Source of the DNA: Chrysomallon squamiferum
Lineage: Eukaryota > Mollusca > Gastropoda > Neomphalida > Peltospiridae
Length of the DNA stretch: 64,000 nt
NCBI GenBank assembly: GCA_012295275.1
Contig: CM022672.1
Coordinates: 4,056,443-4,120,442, forward strand
Direction of reading: 5' to 3'
Below the pieces are notes generated by a model. The model had not been told where the DNA came from, did not search any database, and worked only from the letters and a program-made list of their open reading frames with translations. Both the position numbers and the translations under genes were made by a program. Below are positions 29,176-43,800 of the stretch, in pieces; the stretch's first letter is position 1, and the number at the start of each line of letters is the position of its first letter.

Positions 29176-32100
29176 CAGAAAACATTGTTTCAACATACAG
29201 CATAGAAAAATCAAAAATGGATGAAGACCTAGAAATGGTGATATTTCACAAATCAGACACTTCACTTTTCAAATTATCTGACCTAATCAGTTTCTGCTAA
29301 TATATTAAAAGGGAATACTTTGTTTCTGAAATTTTTATTTAATCTATACAACTACTCAGTTTGTTAATTATAAATATAGATTAGAATTTTATGCCTTTTT
29401 TAAAATTGTGTTTAAAAAATAAAAAAACAAAACAACAAAAACTATAAAAAAAACAGCGAAATTTTTATTTTTTTAAATATAAGTAACTGCAAACTAGAAT
29501 ATTTTTTATTAATCTGTTCAAAAAGAGATGGCAGGAGATTTTCAGATTTATTCTGTGAATTGACTTACTAATTAAAGCTACATCTGATCTAACAATTTTT
29601 ATGCTGACTTTAAGCTTATTCTATGCAAATTATTCTCTTTTAATTTTTATTTTTTTGCATAATCTAATTTTATAGAACAATCTTTTCTAAACCTCACCAA
29701 AGTATGGTTCAGCTAACACAGTTGTATTTAATAACACAGTTCCTAACTTGTATTTTATTAAATGTAGTGCTTATATAATCTAAACTAATTATTTTTTAAG
29801 TTTGGATAGTTATACTTTGTCACATTTTATCCACTGTATTCTTTTTAATAATGTTTTACTGTTTATTATTACTTTAAAAAGCATTTTGCATGAATATTTG
29901 TAGATTAAACTAATGTGAAAATTCTCAAAATACATCAGTGAAAAAAAAAAAGTACTTGCACTAATAAAAATAATAAAATACAACACTATCAAAAATTCCA
30001 TTTAACAGAGTTACCAGCTATTCTGGAGAAAAGCTTTCCTTGACAATTTGTTTTTCTTCTTCCAGATATTACATGTTGAAGTTATATTCATTTACTTGTA
30101 TTTTTAATTAACTAAGAAAACCTATAGCTCAAAATTGATTACTCCAAACTAACACTATACCTTGGTTTTTAACTAACAATTATTTTCATGTTTATGACAG
30201 TTTAAAAAAATCTAAATCTGATAAATGTACTTCAGCAGATTTTTGTTATAAGTGATTTTGGATAACATTTAATTTAATAAATTAATAATTTACAACATAA
30301 CAAATACATTTTTAATATTATTACATCTTTAAACTACTTTTTAATGCTAAACCTATTTATTATTATTTTAACATGTACAATATTTGCAGTAATACCATTC
30401 AACAATTTTATTGTTTCTTAACCTTCAGCATAATGTCATATATATTGTAGTTGCTTTAAAAAAATATATACAAAAGGCAATAGATAGTAAAATTTCACTG
30501 AATGCTAGAGCTAGCGAAATCTTTCATTGTTCCTGTAATTTAAAATGTCAGTGAATAAAGCTTGTATAGATTGTGCATCTTGTAAACAATGCACTCCTTT
30601 TAACTAATCCTATAAAAATAACACTAACAGTTAACTGCAGTTCATGGACTTTTTTTTTTTTTTAACCTGAGACAGGTGAGTTGGAAGCTTCAGATAATTA
30701 ACTTAATAACTGATGCGAATCATGTTGATGATTTCTCTGCCTTTTACAGGTTAGTGCAATGAAAAATTACTGCTAGTTCATATTAACGACTAAAATCTCT
30801 TTAATTCTATATATATTAAGAATGTTTATTTCTTGAAAGAATGCAATGGTAATTATTTTTTTTTATTCAACAGTTTATAACAGTTTATCATATGGTGATG
30901 GTGATGATAGTTGTTTTTGAATTTTATCTTTTTGAATTTTAATATGAATATGAATATCATGGCAAGTGGGTGCTTGTCATTTTGGATAAGGATCCTCTCT
31001 CTCTATGACTTTTAAAAGATTTGTTTGATAATGTATTGCTTCTCTTGATGGTTGGTACTTTAAATAAGCACTGGACACTCTGGGCAAAGCTATTTTCACA
31101 AAAGCAAAGGAATGAAGGACTGGACTATCTGCTGAAAAATATCTTTTGGTATACTGATGACTGTTTTTATGTTGGAAAGTATGACATTTAAAATTCCAAA
31201 TCCTGAGTTCTTGTAGTTTTAAAAAAAAAAAAAAAAAAAATAATTGATATATTGCAAAACACTAAAAAATACTCACATCCTTTGAAAACGGTAATATGGC
31301 AACATATGCACCTATCATAGTGGGTTTTTTTCAGTATTGTTGCTGAACAATTTCAACATCTAATTGTCTTGCCTTACAAGTATAATTCTAACTTCACTGT
31401 ATAACTGTAGAGTAATCTTCATTTTTCCATCAGTTTAAGGAACTAGTCGCTGGCCATTCTCCTGAAATTGATTTCAATTTCACAAAAGTGAATTTGTAAC
31501 AAGTATTTACATCATGCAAGTTCTTATTCTGAATAGTAGTATACTGCTGTCATTGACAACAGGATGGTGTTTCTGATAGTTGTTTTTTAGTGGAGTTTTT
31601 CACTGGATTTATTACTTAAGACTAATTATGTTTCTACCAGAATCTTCATATTACCAAATTGCAGCAGCATTTACCAATGAAATAGGTTTTATGTCTTTTG
31701 TCATACTGTCACAGTCAATATAAAATGCAGATTTTAAGAGCTACTGTTCAGAAAAGTGGTCATTATTATTTTTCCCTCATTCAGGCTTTCTCCTTTCTAA
31801 AATGGTACTAATGGAAAGTATATGTGTGTGTATGATTCTCATTTAAACAAATTAATGTACAACTCTATTCTTTTATGATAAATATTTTCTATTGTTTTCA
31901 GATTTTAACTTTATTTTTAAATATAATATAGCTTTTTAATGGGTTGATAATTACAATTTTTATAAAATATATATATAAAAACAATAAAATATAAAAACAA
32001 CACATGATTGTTTGTTATTTTTTTAAATATAATGTTATATAGTGGGTTCATTAACCAAATTGATTGCATAAATTTTTTTTGAAAATTTTGAAAATATTAA

Positions 32101-33229
32101 TAATAAATTAAAAAGAATGTGGTTTGTGTAATATAATTGTCTTACATTCTGATGAGTTTCAGACAAGAAATCACTCAAATTCAGTGTTAATTATTTATGG
32201 TTTTCAGTATAAATACATTAAAAAACATTCATGAACATCTGCTTCTTAGAGTTCAGAATTCCTTTTTTCTTCTTCTTCTTCTTTATTTGAAGTATTAAAG
32301 AACTAATAAAATTAATATACTGAATATTTATCCTAAAACATATATATTCCCTACAGTTTCTTAAGATTTCTTTGAATAACTCTTCTTTTAATACTGTGCC
32401 AAGAAGTAATAGAGCAAGTAGAGTTATCAGCAATATGTTTCTTCTTGAGACTATCAGGAACAATAACAGAAGAAAAAAAAGTAAAACTTCATTTAGAGCA
32501 TTCTTACAAATCCAGTCAGTTTAGTGTACAGTAAACCTTTTATTTCAATGTCAACATAATTGTTTTAATTTGCTGTGCCTGTGTTTAATCGTTACAACCA
32601 TTCTTTATATTTCACCAAACCTTACAGTTAAGAAATAAAGCTATAACTTAGAAGTACTGAAAATAGCATTTGCACTGGTCTTCAGGAGTAATAACATAGG
32701 AGTCGTTCATATAATTTACTTGAACTTTTTTATTATAAAAGAAAAGAAACAATGAATTTAATATAACTTTCAAAGTAATTTCATCAATTTTGACAGTGTG
32801 TCTGTGTGTAATATTCATCATAACTAAAAAATACTGAAAATCCATACGTTTAAATCAAAATGTTAAATGTCTGTAATGTCACACAAATAAATTAAGTGGT
32901 TCTATAAGTAGGACAGAATAAAAGAAAAATACATACCAATAGCCATGATAAACGAAAACAACAAGCTTCCCAATGTATATACTGAATTATATTAAACAAA
33001 TAATTATAACATTTGAAATAATTTCACTGTCATATAACTTTACCACAGTTTCTTTTCTCAGACCAAACAAAAAGAAATTAACGGATCTTGTTAAACAGCA
33101 ATTTATTTAAATCAAAATGCATCTACAGAAAGCCTTTACAAAATAAACATTTTAACTAAACTCCCTGTTCATAAAAACAAAATACGTGATTTCTAGAGTA
33201 TGTCTAAGTAAAACATGAGATTCGTATTT
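29176..33229. other. DDAH 3' UTR and intergenic DNA
   Basis: No coding exon is seen. A candidate DDAH polyadenylation signal AATAAA lies at 29418-29423. Poly-T/poly-A runs lie at about 30650-30663 and 31219-31238. CpGs are rare. Confidence 0.5.
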
Positions 33230-33518
33230 ATTAACCATGAAGATAGAGCCCCACCTCTTCCAAACACTTTATCACACAGCTATGAACCCAAGCTGCACCA
33301 TCTAATTGGGCCCAGGAACAGATCCATGCTGCTGTTATGGTTGCTTGGATTCAGACAGGAAGAATACTGAGTCTGTTATGATTTCTTCAGTCATGGAACT
33401 CCCTGCATGTTAGCATAAACACAGTGAGATCTGTCTTGTTTGGCCAGCATCAGTCAAACAGAGATAAAAGGTGGTGAAGAAAAATGTGTCCTGATATATA
33501 AAAGTTGTTCTAAAACAG
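33230..33518 (+). other. Candidate noncoding 5' exon of JAKMIP
   Basis: This block of about 290 bases is less A+T-rich than its surroundings and ends in a consensus donor (AAACAG, then GTATGT) at 33518. The first JAKMIP coding exon begins with an acceptor six bases before its ATG, so at least one upstream noncoding exon must exist. This is the best nearby candidate. CpGs are few here, so it may be an internal leader exon rather than the promoter. Confidence 0.35.
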
Positions 33519-33519
33519 G

Positions 33520-34040
33520 TATGTTTAAGATTACTTCTACAGTTTCTTTATTATAATAAATCCAGTTTTAATATTCTTTGTTCTGTAATATATAAATTTT
33601 TATTGTGATTAAAAACAACATTACTTTCACTGCAGTTTATTATTTGTTTTAATGCCGTTTTAGATGTATACTCTTTCAGAATTAGACTTAGGATATTAAA
33701 TGCATTATTATGTAATTTAATATATGGAGGAGTTGTTGCAGAAATGTACTGGGCGCAATTTTTATTTTTATACTAATGCCTCTTATCCTCAAATCTGTTA
33801 TTAAAAATGTATCAGAGATAAATAATTTTATCTTAGATAAACTAAATGAAAGATGATAAAAACAAAATTTAAAACATGATTATTGTCCAGTTATGAAAAT
33901 GTTTATTAACTTTAGATATTCATCCATAACTTACAATTTTGCCATATAATCAGCTTTTCATAAAATAATTACTCATGAAATATGTTATACTTTAACAAAG
34001 AACATTAACTAGGATATAGAGAAATGGCTAACCATGAAAG

Positions 34041-34071
<31 letters not shown>

Positions 34072-34539
34072 GCTGGATAGTTTATGCTACAGTTTATTAT
34101 CAATTATGTTTTGATAATTTTATAATTATATGTAGTCAAATGTGGGATTTTTTAAATTATTATTTTTTTTCCTAAATAAATAATAGGTTTTGGTTGTGTT
34201 TTTGGTTTTACTTTTATACAAATTACCAAATTTTCATGCACAGTTTTCTATAAGACCAGCTTTCTTTTGCAAAAATAAATCTAAACATCTAAAAGGAGTG
34301 GTCTGAATAGAGATAAAAAAAAAAAAAAAAAAGATAATAGTAAACAAATTGGCTGTAGAATATAAACAGCTCCAGTCTTTTATTAGTGTTTGTAATGAGT
34401 ATTTGTAATGAGAAAGCAGGTATTTGTTATCAAAGCAATAGCAACATATGATAGTCATTAACTACTTGTCAGATTAAACTAGTGGTAAGCTTATTCTTGT
34501 TCAGATCTACAGCAACAGCAAATAAAATGTCATTTGTAT

Positions 34540-34570
<31 letters not shown>

Positions 34571-35072
34571 AAGCACATCTGTTTATGTTTCTATTCAGGT
34601 TCTTAAGTGCATTGGCATAAAATTATGTTTGTGTGTGTGCTTGTAAATAGGAACACACAAACAAAAGTTTAGCTGCTATTCACATTTATATGTATATGTT
34701 TTTGTTAATATATATTTTTTTTAATGTTTTTTCTTATGATAATGGTGAATTAGAAGATTTGTTCTATAATATCTTTATTGCACAGAAATATTTTGTAATC
34801 AGAAACAAAAAGTTGATTAATCTTAGAGATCAACGCTTTGCCATTAATACACTGAAGTATATATATATGATTAATCCTGCAGCAGAACAATTTTTATTTT
34901 AACATTTATCTTTGTTAATAACAAATTGGACTATATATTAACCTTTCTCTGCTTTATTTATTTTTTTAATTTTTTTTTTCCTGACAATCTTCAAATGGAT
35001 TATTTATAAAATATTATTGTACAATATTTTAGAAACCAGTTTAATTTTTTTTTTCATTGATATTAAATTTTA
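33520..35072. other. Predicted JAKMIP leader intron
   Basis: No exon is seen. It holds an ATT repeat at about 34043-34072, a poly-A run at about 34315-34331, and a (GT)n microsatellite at 34544-34570. Confidence 0.45.
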
Positions 35073-35078
35073 GACTCG

Positions 35079-35696
35079 ATGGCTGTGTCACCGTGCAATA
35101 TTGAACATCGACTGAGTGAAAGCTCCACTGACAATCTCAGATGTCTGAACTACGAACTGAGAGAACACTTGCACAAACTTCGCACACAGCTAGAACAGCA
35201 GAAAAGCAGCATCAAAAATGCACACTGGCAGAGAGTGCTCAGTGTCCGCATGGTCCGACAGCAAGAGCAGAAAAAAGCAGCAGCTACCACAGCTACTCTT
35301 CAAGCCAAACTTCAGAAGGAAAAAGTTCAAGAGCTTGATCATCAAGCCAAAATGCTTCAGCAGAAACATGATCAGGAATTAACTAAACTGAAGCGAGTCC
35401 ACCATGCCGAAGTCGTGAAGTTGAAGCTCGAGGTAGAATCGAAGGAATCATTGTTGCAGAGGTTTATTACTGAATCGAGACGAGAATCAGTCAGATGTGG
35501 AGAGGGGTCACGTTTGACCGAACTCGTACACAGACTCAGCGAATTGCAGAATAAAAAGAAACAACTGGAAGACTCTCTTTCCACTGCTTCAGAATCAGAG
35601 CAACATTTAGCTTACGAGTTAAGGAGAAAGGTGGAACAGTTTCAGGCTGAATTGTGGAAGTTCAGATACAGTTCCAATCTGGAAGTCAGGAAACTG
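35079..35696 (+). CDS. JAKMIP: JAKMIP exon 1 (coding)
   Basis: The largest exon, 206 codons from MAVSPCNIEHRLSESSTDNL to SSNLEVRKL. The acceptor AAATTTTAG ends at 35073. The heptad-rich segment from about residue 24 corresponds to the microtubule-binding N-terminal coil of the family. The donor is CTG/GTAACA. Confidence 0.93.
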
Positions 35697-38600
35697 GTAA
35701 CAAAAATTTAAAAATAAAAGCATGTTTTAGATAACTAAAATTTCAGTTATCTTTAAATATATGTTTAAGCACATCCCTTTTTAAATTTGTTATTATTTGA
35801 GAAAAAAAAAAATGATACCATTTCAAGCTTTTTACCCCATCAACATCTAATATTTATTTTATTTTATTTTATTTTATTTATTTAATTTTTTAAATGATTT
35901 TTTAAAGGAAGTAAAATATATTACATAGCACAAAAGACTTCTCCACCTTTTAACATTGCATAAGATTTGCGTTATTGAATGTTACAAGATTTATAGTTGC
36001 TGGTAATTTCTGGCACACTTCCATCACAAAATAATTCAACCATCTTCAACTTCCTTGAGTTTTTCAATAAAAGGCAGCCATGAGCATTGTTGACTTTAAT
36101 TCTTTAAGAGATTTGTGAAATCTGTGTAGTACATGGTCTTGGTTGAGGTGCTAAGTCTGGAAATCAGGTTGATCAGACACAGGTGGTCAGCTTTTCCTCA
36201 CCGGTGGTGATTCTATCAGCAGGCTTATCTCCACTGAAGTTAATTATTTCAGAGAGGTTAGAACTGCTAACAAGTAAATCTTGTTGACTGTTTTGTATAA
36301 TAACAAATACTATTGTGAATGATTTCTGGTTTGGGGAAAAAAGGAATCCTATAACATCATCACATCTTTTTTTTTATCAACATTTATCTATTGTATGAAA
36401 ACTTTCTTTTATTTTCATTGCACACTCACTCACCTTTACACATAATTTCTTTAAATAAAAACCCAAATACTTTCATTTCTCCAACGTTTTCAGTGTGCAA
36501 ATTAATTTTCATTCAGCTATAACTACTATATCAGATGTTCTTCAGGATGCTTTTGTTACATACAACTAATGACAAAATGCTATGTAACTACAACAATGAC
36601 TAGTTAAAAATATGAAAACAGAATTATATTCCAGAAAATAATAATATTAATAAATAAATAAATATTATTTTTTTTAATGATATTTAATAAAATAATAATT
36701 AAAAAAAATACTTAAAATTTTAAAATATTTAAAAATAGTAATAATAAATTAAAATAATAATTAAAAATATACTTAAAATTTTAAAATATTTAAAATTAGT
36801 AATAATAAATAAAAATAAAAATTATAAAAACATAATGTAACAACAATCTGCACTGACTAATCAAAAATAAAACAACAAAATAAAAGAAATAATATGTACC
36901 AAAGAGAAAATGAAAAAGAGGATACGGAAGATTTTACAAGTTGCAGATGTTACTGGATAAGTCAGTCAGAGTGTTTGAAGTTCTTGAAGGAGTTATTTAC
37001 TTTCTGAGCTGCAGTAATGTTGCACATCCCTGGAGTCCATCTCTTATGACTTTACTGATAGGATTTACAAATACTGTCCAGACAAACACAGCCACAGTTA
37101 TATTTGTACAAACTGCTGGTGAGGCTAAACGTAAAAATATATCAGCAATGAATCTAAAGCAGAAACATTCTGCCTGGAAACTATAGTCATAAACATAAGT
37201 TAATAAAAATAAGTGCACTTAAGTACAGACACACACACAAACACATACATACACAGATATAAATAAATACTTTTTTAATGTAAAACATTACTTACATTTC
37301 TGACTTATACATATGAAATGGTAAAGAAATAATTATTTTAATTTACTTACTCAGTTTTAAGATTTCATATTAGGTTTGGGATAGATGCTACTCTGAGAAC
37401 AGTTTAGCATGCTAAAGAAAAGATCATTTTAAATTTTAGGTTATCTTTTTTTCTAACAATTCCAAATAACTCAAAACTAACAATGAACCAGTCATTTCAA
37501 TACAATCCAGCAACTTTTGTGTTATCAATGATGTCTTAAGAAGAAGCATTTTTAATATAAAATATGTTCACCTCCACGAAAAGACATTTTGAAAACAGCA
37601 AATTATATTTCATTTTGTTCAGGCAAACATTTTGATAATGACTGATTTTTTAAATGCTAAAGAACACCACACTCCCTCATCGTCACTGTTCCATTCACAT
37701 CTAACCTTTAATAAATATTAAGCAGATTAAAGCAACATTTGTTTTTTTTATTCTGTCTAAAATCAGTTAACAGGCAAAGAGGTTTTTTTCCACGTGACCC
37801 TATCTCCGTGATAGCTTTACTTCAAACTGAATAAACTTGATGTGATTTGTTCTGACCTTAGATCATTTAAAAGCAGCTACAAGTCACAAGGTTGTACAAT
37901 TTTTGCATCGGAATGTCAATTTAGGATTTGCATGCATTGTCAATACCTCTGTCTTAGCTCTTTAAGTCTGATTAGCCCCAAAGACCATGTTAGCTTTTTA
38001 AAGAATGTTCTCTGCAAGTTGTGTTGACTGGGGATTGCGGTGATACCTTGGTACACAAGTAACACTAGGAGAGGCAAATCAGTGGCAAACATGTACACAA
38101 ATGTCAATACACGGGACAGCAGGCAATTCTCACAGACAGGGTTTGATTGGAAAATATTACAATATTTTGCAACCTGGTTTTAAAAGTAATTAGTGTCGTC
38201 CAATAACAAAAGGTTTCATAATGATGTAGAAGTAATATGATGGATGATGATAAAGACACCAGTGGGTTTTTTTAAAAGAAAAAAGACCAAAAGTAAGTTA
38301 AATTATTTGTCAAACTAATAAAGTAATTTGGTTTATAAATACTGATTATTTATATTATTATTATTATTATTTTTTTTTTTTGTTAACTGAATTATTGATC
38401 TTTATTATGTAATAAAATAAAATAAACAAGGATGCAGACCTTTTTTTCTTGAATATTAACAATTTTGAAATTGTTATTTATCATTTTTGAACCTTTATTT
38501 ATAATTTTTATTGTAAATGAACAATCTTCCATTTTATAATATTCTCCAATTACAGATATACATTTATTTATTTTCGTTTTCTTCAATAATGTATATTCTG

Positions 38601-40806
38601 TTAATTGTGGATATTGAAATTTCATAACTTTTTAAAATACATTTTTGACAATTTTTAATCATATTTGTTAAATATTTCCAGTTAGCACAATGATATATAA
38701 TAGTCAGTATTCTCATATTTTTACATATACATATTTTTAATACTTAATTGCTTTCCTGTCAGTATAAATTGTTATTTAGATACCTTGAATCATATATCTT
38801 TAACCAAATTAGCTTTTTCGGTACTTGCATTTTTCTGATGCTCTATAAACCATTCAAAGTCTGTTTCAGACTGCAGTAGTTAAGAGTTTTTTTTCTTTTC
38901 ATTACTTTGTGACTGACTGCTCATTAATCACCATCTGCACAGGTGCATGTATTTACAATTTTGGGGGCACTGGTTTAAAAACCAGTATCTGTCAGCTGCA
39001 TGTGGTTTACTAGCTGCATGTGGTTTTCTAACTGGCAGCTGATGTTTATTGTTTATTATCAAGAATATGATAGGTAGTCACTTAATTAGTTTTTTCCTTC
39101 ATGAGAAAATGTTAGCTTTTTGGTTCATTGCAATCTGCCTCAGCATTTTTTTTTAATTCAGATTACTGTTTATATATTTATTATTCTTTTTGTACTCCAA
39201 AACAGGCACTTATTCCATAGTGAGTACTCTCATTTCTAACCTTTAAAATGTTTCTTCATTATTTAATAATTTTTGACTACAGTTAAAATAAAATTATTCC
39301 AATAGACTGACAACATTGTGTGCTTAAAAGGGACTCAGTCTTTCTAAGCTTTTTGCATTTAGAACAAAAACAATATGCCAGGCAAAATGTCACGTAAATA
39401 AATTAATCTGAAATGTTAACAACACAGTCAATTCTGTACAACTGCTACTTGTAAAACAGTCTGATTACAAGTTAAATCTATGTAACATTTCATAAATATA
39501 AAAATAATAAAATGAATAACAATATATCAAATTTCACACATTTATTTTAGAAATAATTCTTTTTTTTCTTAAATATAACTCAAAGATAAGCATGTCCATC
39601 TGTACATATAAACATGTGCTTATAAATTATTCAGGCATATCTGTCATGGATATTATTTCTGTCAACATCAGCATTGTTACAACACTGACAAATATTTGTA
39701 ATGTCTACAACACTCACATACTCTGGGGGGGGGGGTCACCCAGAACTGTAGAACTCCAGTGATAAGATGATAAGCAGCTTTTCAAAAGATTATGACATCA
39801 TGACCTTGAACATCCTCTTTATTTGTATTGCAGTTCTAAGCCAAGATATACTATAAGAATAAATACTGTGCTTATCTGATGTATTCTTGTAAAACAGAAT
39901 ATAAAAAAAAAACTTTGGTGTATTAATCCATGATGTTAACATGTACACTGACATGCAGCAGACACAGAAATAAGGAACACTAATCTGTAAAACAAACGTG
40001 ATTTTGTCAGTTCAAGCTCAGATAATGTTAATTCTAAACATATTAATGTTAAAACAAGGTTTATATTTATCTGTAAAGAAGAAAATTGCCATTGCTATTC
40101 CAGTTAATACCTAAGCATATTCCATGTGCAAGACTGATATTTAATAAATGTGCTCATCTTTCTTTAATATTTGTACATGGTATGCAATACACTCCATATG
40201 GTGTATCTACAGAACATGTATTTTGTCTAAATATTTTATTTTAAATGTTTCTGAACTGAATATTTTCATAGTGTATAGCAACTTTATTGAAAAACTATTT
40301 AAAAAGCATCCAGTGATTGTTAATTTAACTATAAATTATATTAAAACGAGACCCTCATGCTTGGAGATTAACTGATAGATAGGAAAACCCAAATATCACA
40401 GGTGCTGTGCAATAAAAACAGTTAATTTAATTTGTGAAAAAGATTTTCTAATTCCCAGCTCTCCTGGGAAATTAGCCTGATTGAAACTGTCAGGTGTTTT
40501 TGTTTTTATTCCCAGAGTGAAATTAAATGTCAGAGAAGTCTCTAGTTTATAATCCAGCAGACTCAAGTGTGCTGTAGATCAGTGTTACTTTGCAGGATCA
40601 GTCTTAATCAGTTTAGACTGTTGGTCTTCTCCTGTTCCAATCTGCTCTCTAAGAGCAGTATAATTAAATGTAATGGAATGATCTTTTTTGCATTTCCTTG
40701 AATTAACTGGTAACAGTAGTCCATGAAACAATAGCAGGTTTCTTCTCCTGAATTTATTATTCAACAGCAACAAAAACTACTTTTTTTTTATTTATACCTC
40801 CACTCA

Positions 40807-40847
<41 letters not shown>

Positions 40848-43800
40848 AAAAACACCTTTACATTTTATCCAACATCTTGCAGCGAGAATGAGAAGAATTT
40901 AATTTTTCTTTTAAATTTATATATTCAATAGGAAAATGAAATCCACAGTAAATGGATCACTGAATTATGAATGCTTGTCATAACTTTATCTGAAATTTCT
41001 AATCATTCCCCCATTAAATAAATAAAAATAATAATGAAATCAATAAAGATAGGAAAAGCAAAATTACCAATAGACATTTTTCTTCAATCTGTCATTAACA
41101 AACTGACAGCTGATCTGCTATGTATTCCAGTGTGTCTATCATAAAGCAGCAGACAAATAAGCTGAATTATACATCTGTGCACCGATCACAGTAAAGTAAT
41201 TAATTGAACACTGTTCAGTAAAATCCATTATTTCCTTGTTAACTCCAAGAGTACCCTTTTTCACAACTTAAGAAAAAGCCTATTTACACCGTGAATGAAG
41301 TTCAAGAGTAACCCAAGTGAACAGTGCAAATCTGTGTGTGCCATGATAATAGCCACTGTGATTACTGAAATGATTTCTACATACATAATACTATTTCTTT
41401 TCTTTTTTTCCATTTCTCAATATAACAAAATGTAACTAATGTGAATTTCATAGCATTCAAATCATATGATAAAGAAAACACAAAAATAAACATGACTCTT
41501 ATTTTGGATATTAGGGCAAGATCTCGATACAAAAGTCTGAAATGCAAGTAGCAGGTAGGTTAATTTGATTTATGAAGGCCTACCAAATTAAAAAAAAATA
41601 TATATTTTAATGACATCATTAACCATGATGAGGATCTCTACCATGGGATTCATTTCACTGATTAAATGAATGATTTCTCCATTAACTATACATATATATA
41701 TATAAAAATTAAAATATTAATATATATGACTTTATAGATATATAATAATTTATAAATTTCATTCAAATATATTAATACTTTAATTATATAATAATTTATA
41801 TATTTCATTCAAATATATTAATACTTTAATTATATAATAATATATAAATTTCATTCAAATATATTAATACTTTAATTTTTGTTAAAACCTACTGGTTCTT
41901 TATCATTATGTTCCATTTTATAACACACAACCCTTTCTGTTTTTCCTTCTGAATTATTTTCACCAAAGAGTTGATGTATTTTTTTTCTTTAGATTTATTT
42001 CTGACTTTTATTATTATTTTTGTGAAATAATTAAATTACTATTTGGCAAATGTGTGAAGTTGAAATTGTCTGGTCTCAAAGGGCAATTCCTAATTCCTCT
42101 AGATGGTCTTTTATAAGAAAAAGTTCATGTATAGGTTAATTCTGAGTAGCTGAAGATATATACTCCCAAGTTAACTTCTCCAGCTCTCTGTTGATTGCTA
42201 TCACCTGCAATTTGTGTATTTTTATTTGATTCCTGACCTAAAGGATTCCATCAGAACTTTTTTTCCACAAGAAATGTTGCAATGTTTATATTCATGGTGT
42301 GAATCAGGTTAGACTGAAAATTACAAAATCTTTTCATCTGGCTTATTAAGTTATTAGGTGTCAGTTTTGAACTCTTTGCACAAAATGATTGTTTAATTGT
42401 CTATAATGCAAGTCAGAAGATTTCTACTATCTATCCCATTTCAATTTGTCAGCACTGTGAAAAATAAGTAGTGCTGGAATTTGCAAAAATATTTGGCAAA
42501 TTTCCCATGTTTTTATTTCTCATAGAAAGCCTGACAAAAGTTTTGTTCTCCTACAGTTTTTTGTTGATCTTTTTTAATTCAGTTATTATGTGTCAGTTTG
42601 TACAAAAAAATTATTAATTTTGTTGTCATCAATAATATTGCAAGAACAAAACGAAATTATTATTACAATTTAATCTGTCCATCCTTCTTTCAGAACTTAA
42701 ATCTTTAACTTTTTAAAAATGTTTCAAAAGTAATCCATAATAATACCAGTCCAAATAATGAATGTTCATTTTTTATATTTGTTTTATATTATTATTTCAA
42801 GCTGGCAACAGCTCTGTGATAGAACATTTTATTGATGAATGATTAGTTGCAGGTTCAGTTCTTATTAGTGCTCTCTTAGACCCATTTAGATGTTTATTTT
42901 TTGTCTGTTGGAAATTGCTTATACAACATAATTCACTATCATTAGTATATAGGATTGTAAAACAGATTCATACTTACATTATATTGATGTGTCTTTAAAT
43001 TAATGTTCATTAATCAGTCAGTTATTGCAATATTTATCACAATTCAGAAAAAGTCTAAAATATATCTTTAATTCTGAAAAAAAAATGAAAAAAAAAGTAA
43101 AAAACAATAATTTTTTTTTATTTTGTATGACAAACATTATTATGTTACTTCAGTGAATAAACTGGAAGTTATTATTTTTGGTTTCTTAATCAAACTAATT
43201 CAGTTGATGTCCGTGTGTTGATGGAATTGTGTTGAACAGACCAACAACAGTCCATTTATTTATGCAGCTGTTTTTCTTTGGTGTAAAAATTACAACAACA
43301 CTATCTGTCTGTCTGGCGGACCTGTTGTTTTGAGTTTGCTCAGGCTAATGACGAGAGTATGTATGTGGAGTCTGGAACTTTAAGAATCAGTCCAGCTCCC
43401 CAGCCAGTAACACCAGGCTTAAGGTTCCTCTACTATGGAAACATGTCATTCTGTGAAACAAACGTACCCAGCTCATAAATATCGGTCTCCACAGTACATA
43501 AGAATATATTCAACTTTAGGGCATTTAACCAATACTGTGAGTATTTCACTTTATCTTTCTTTCTTTTTTTTTCTTTTTTTTAAATATAATGAATGTGAAG
43601 AAATAATAAAAAAAATAAAAAAATGAAAATATTTCAGTAATTAATTATTATCAAGTATTTTCTTATTTATTTTGTTATTATTTTCAACCACTTATTTCTT
43701 TATATATATATATATGAATGGAATGGTATCTGAGAAAGAAAAAAGAAATCTTAGACATAGCGTGAGTATATGATTAGGATAAATGGCTGCTGAGTAACTG

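Noticed and set aside
36997-37218. 73-codon minus-strand frame with a membrane-like stretch (TNITVAVFVWTVFV)
   Set aside because: It has no start context, no matching exons nearby and no recognised family, and the opposite strand is also open; it probably reflects base composition.
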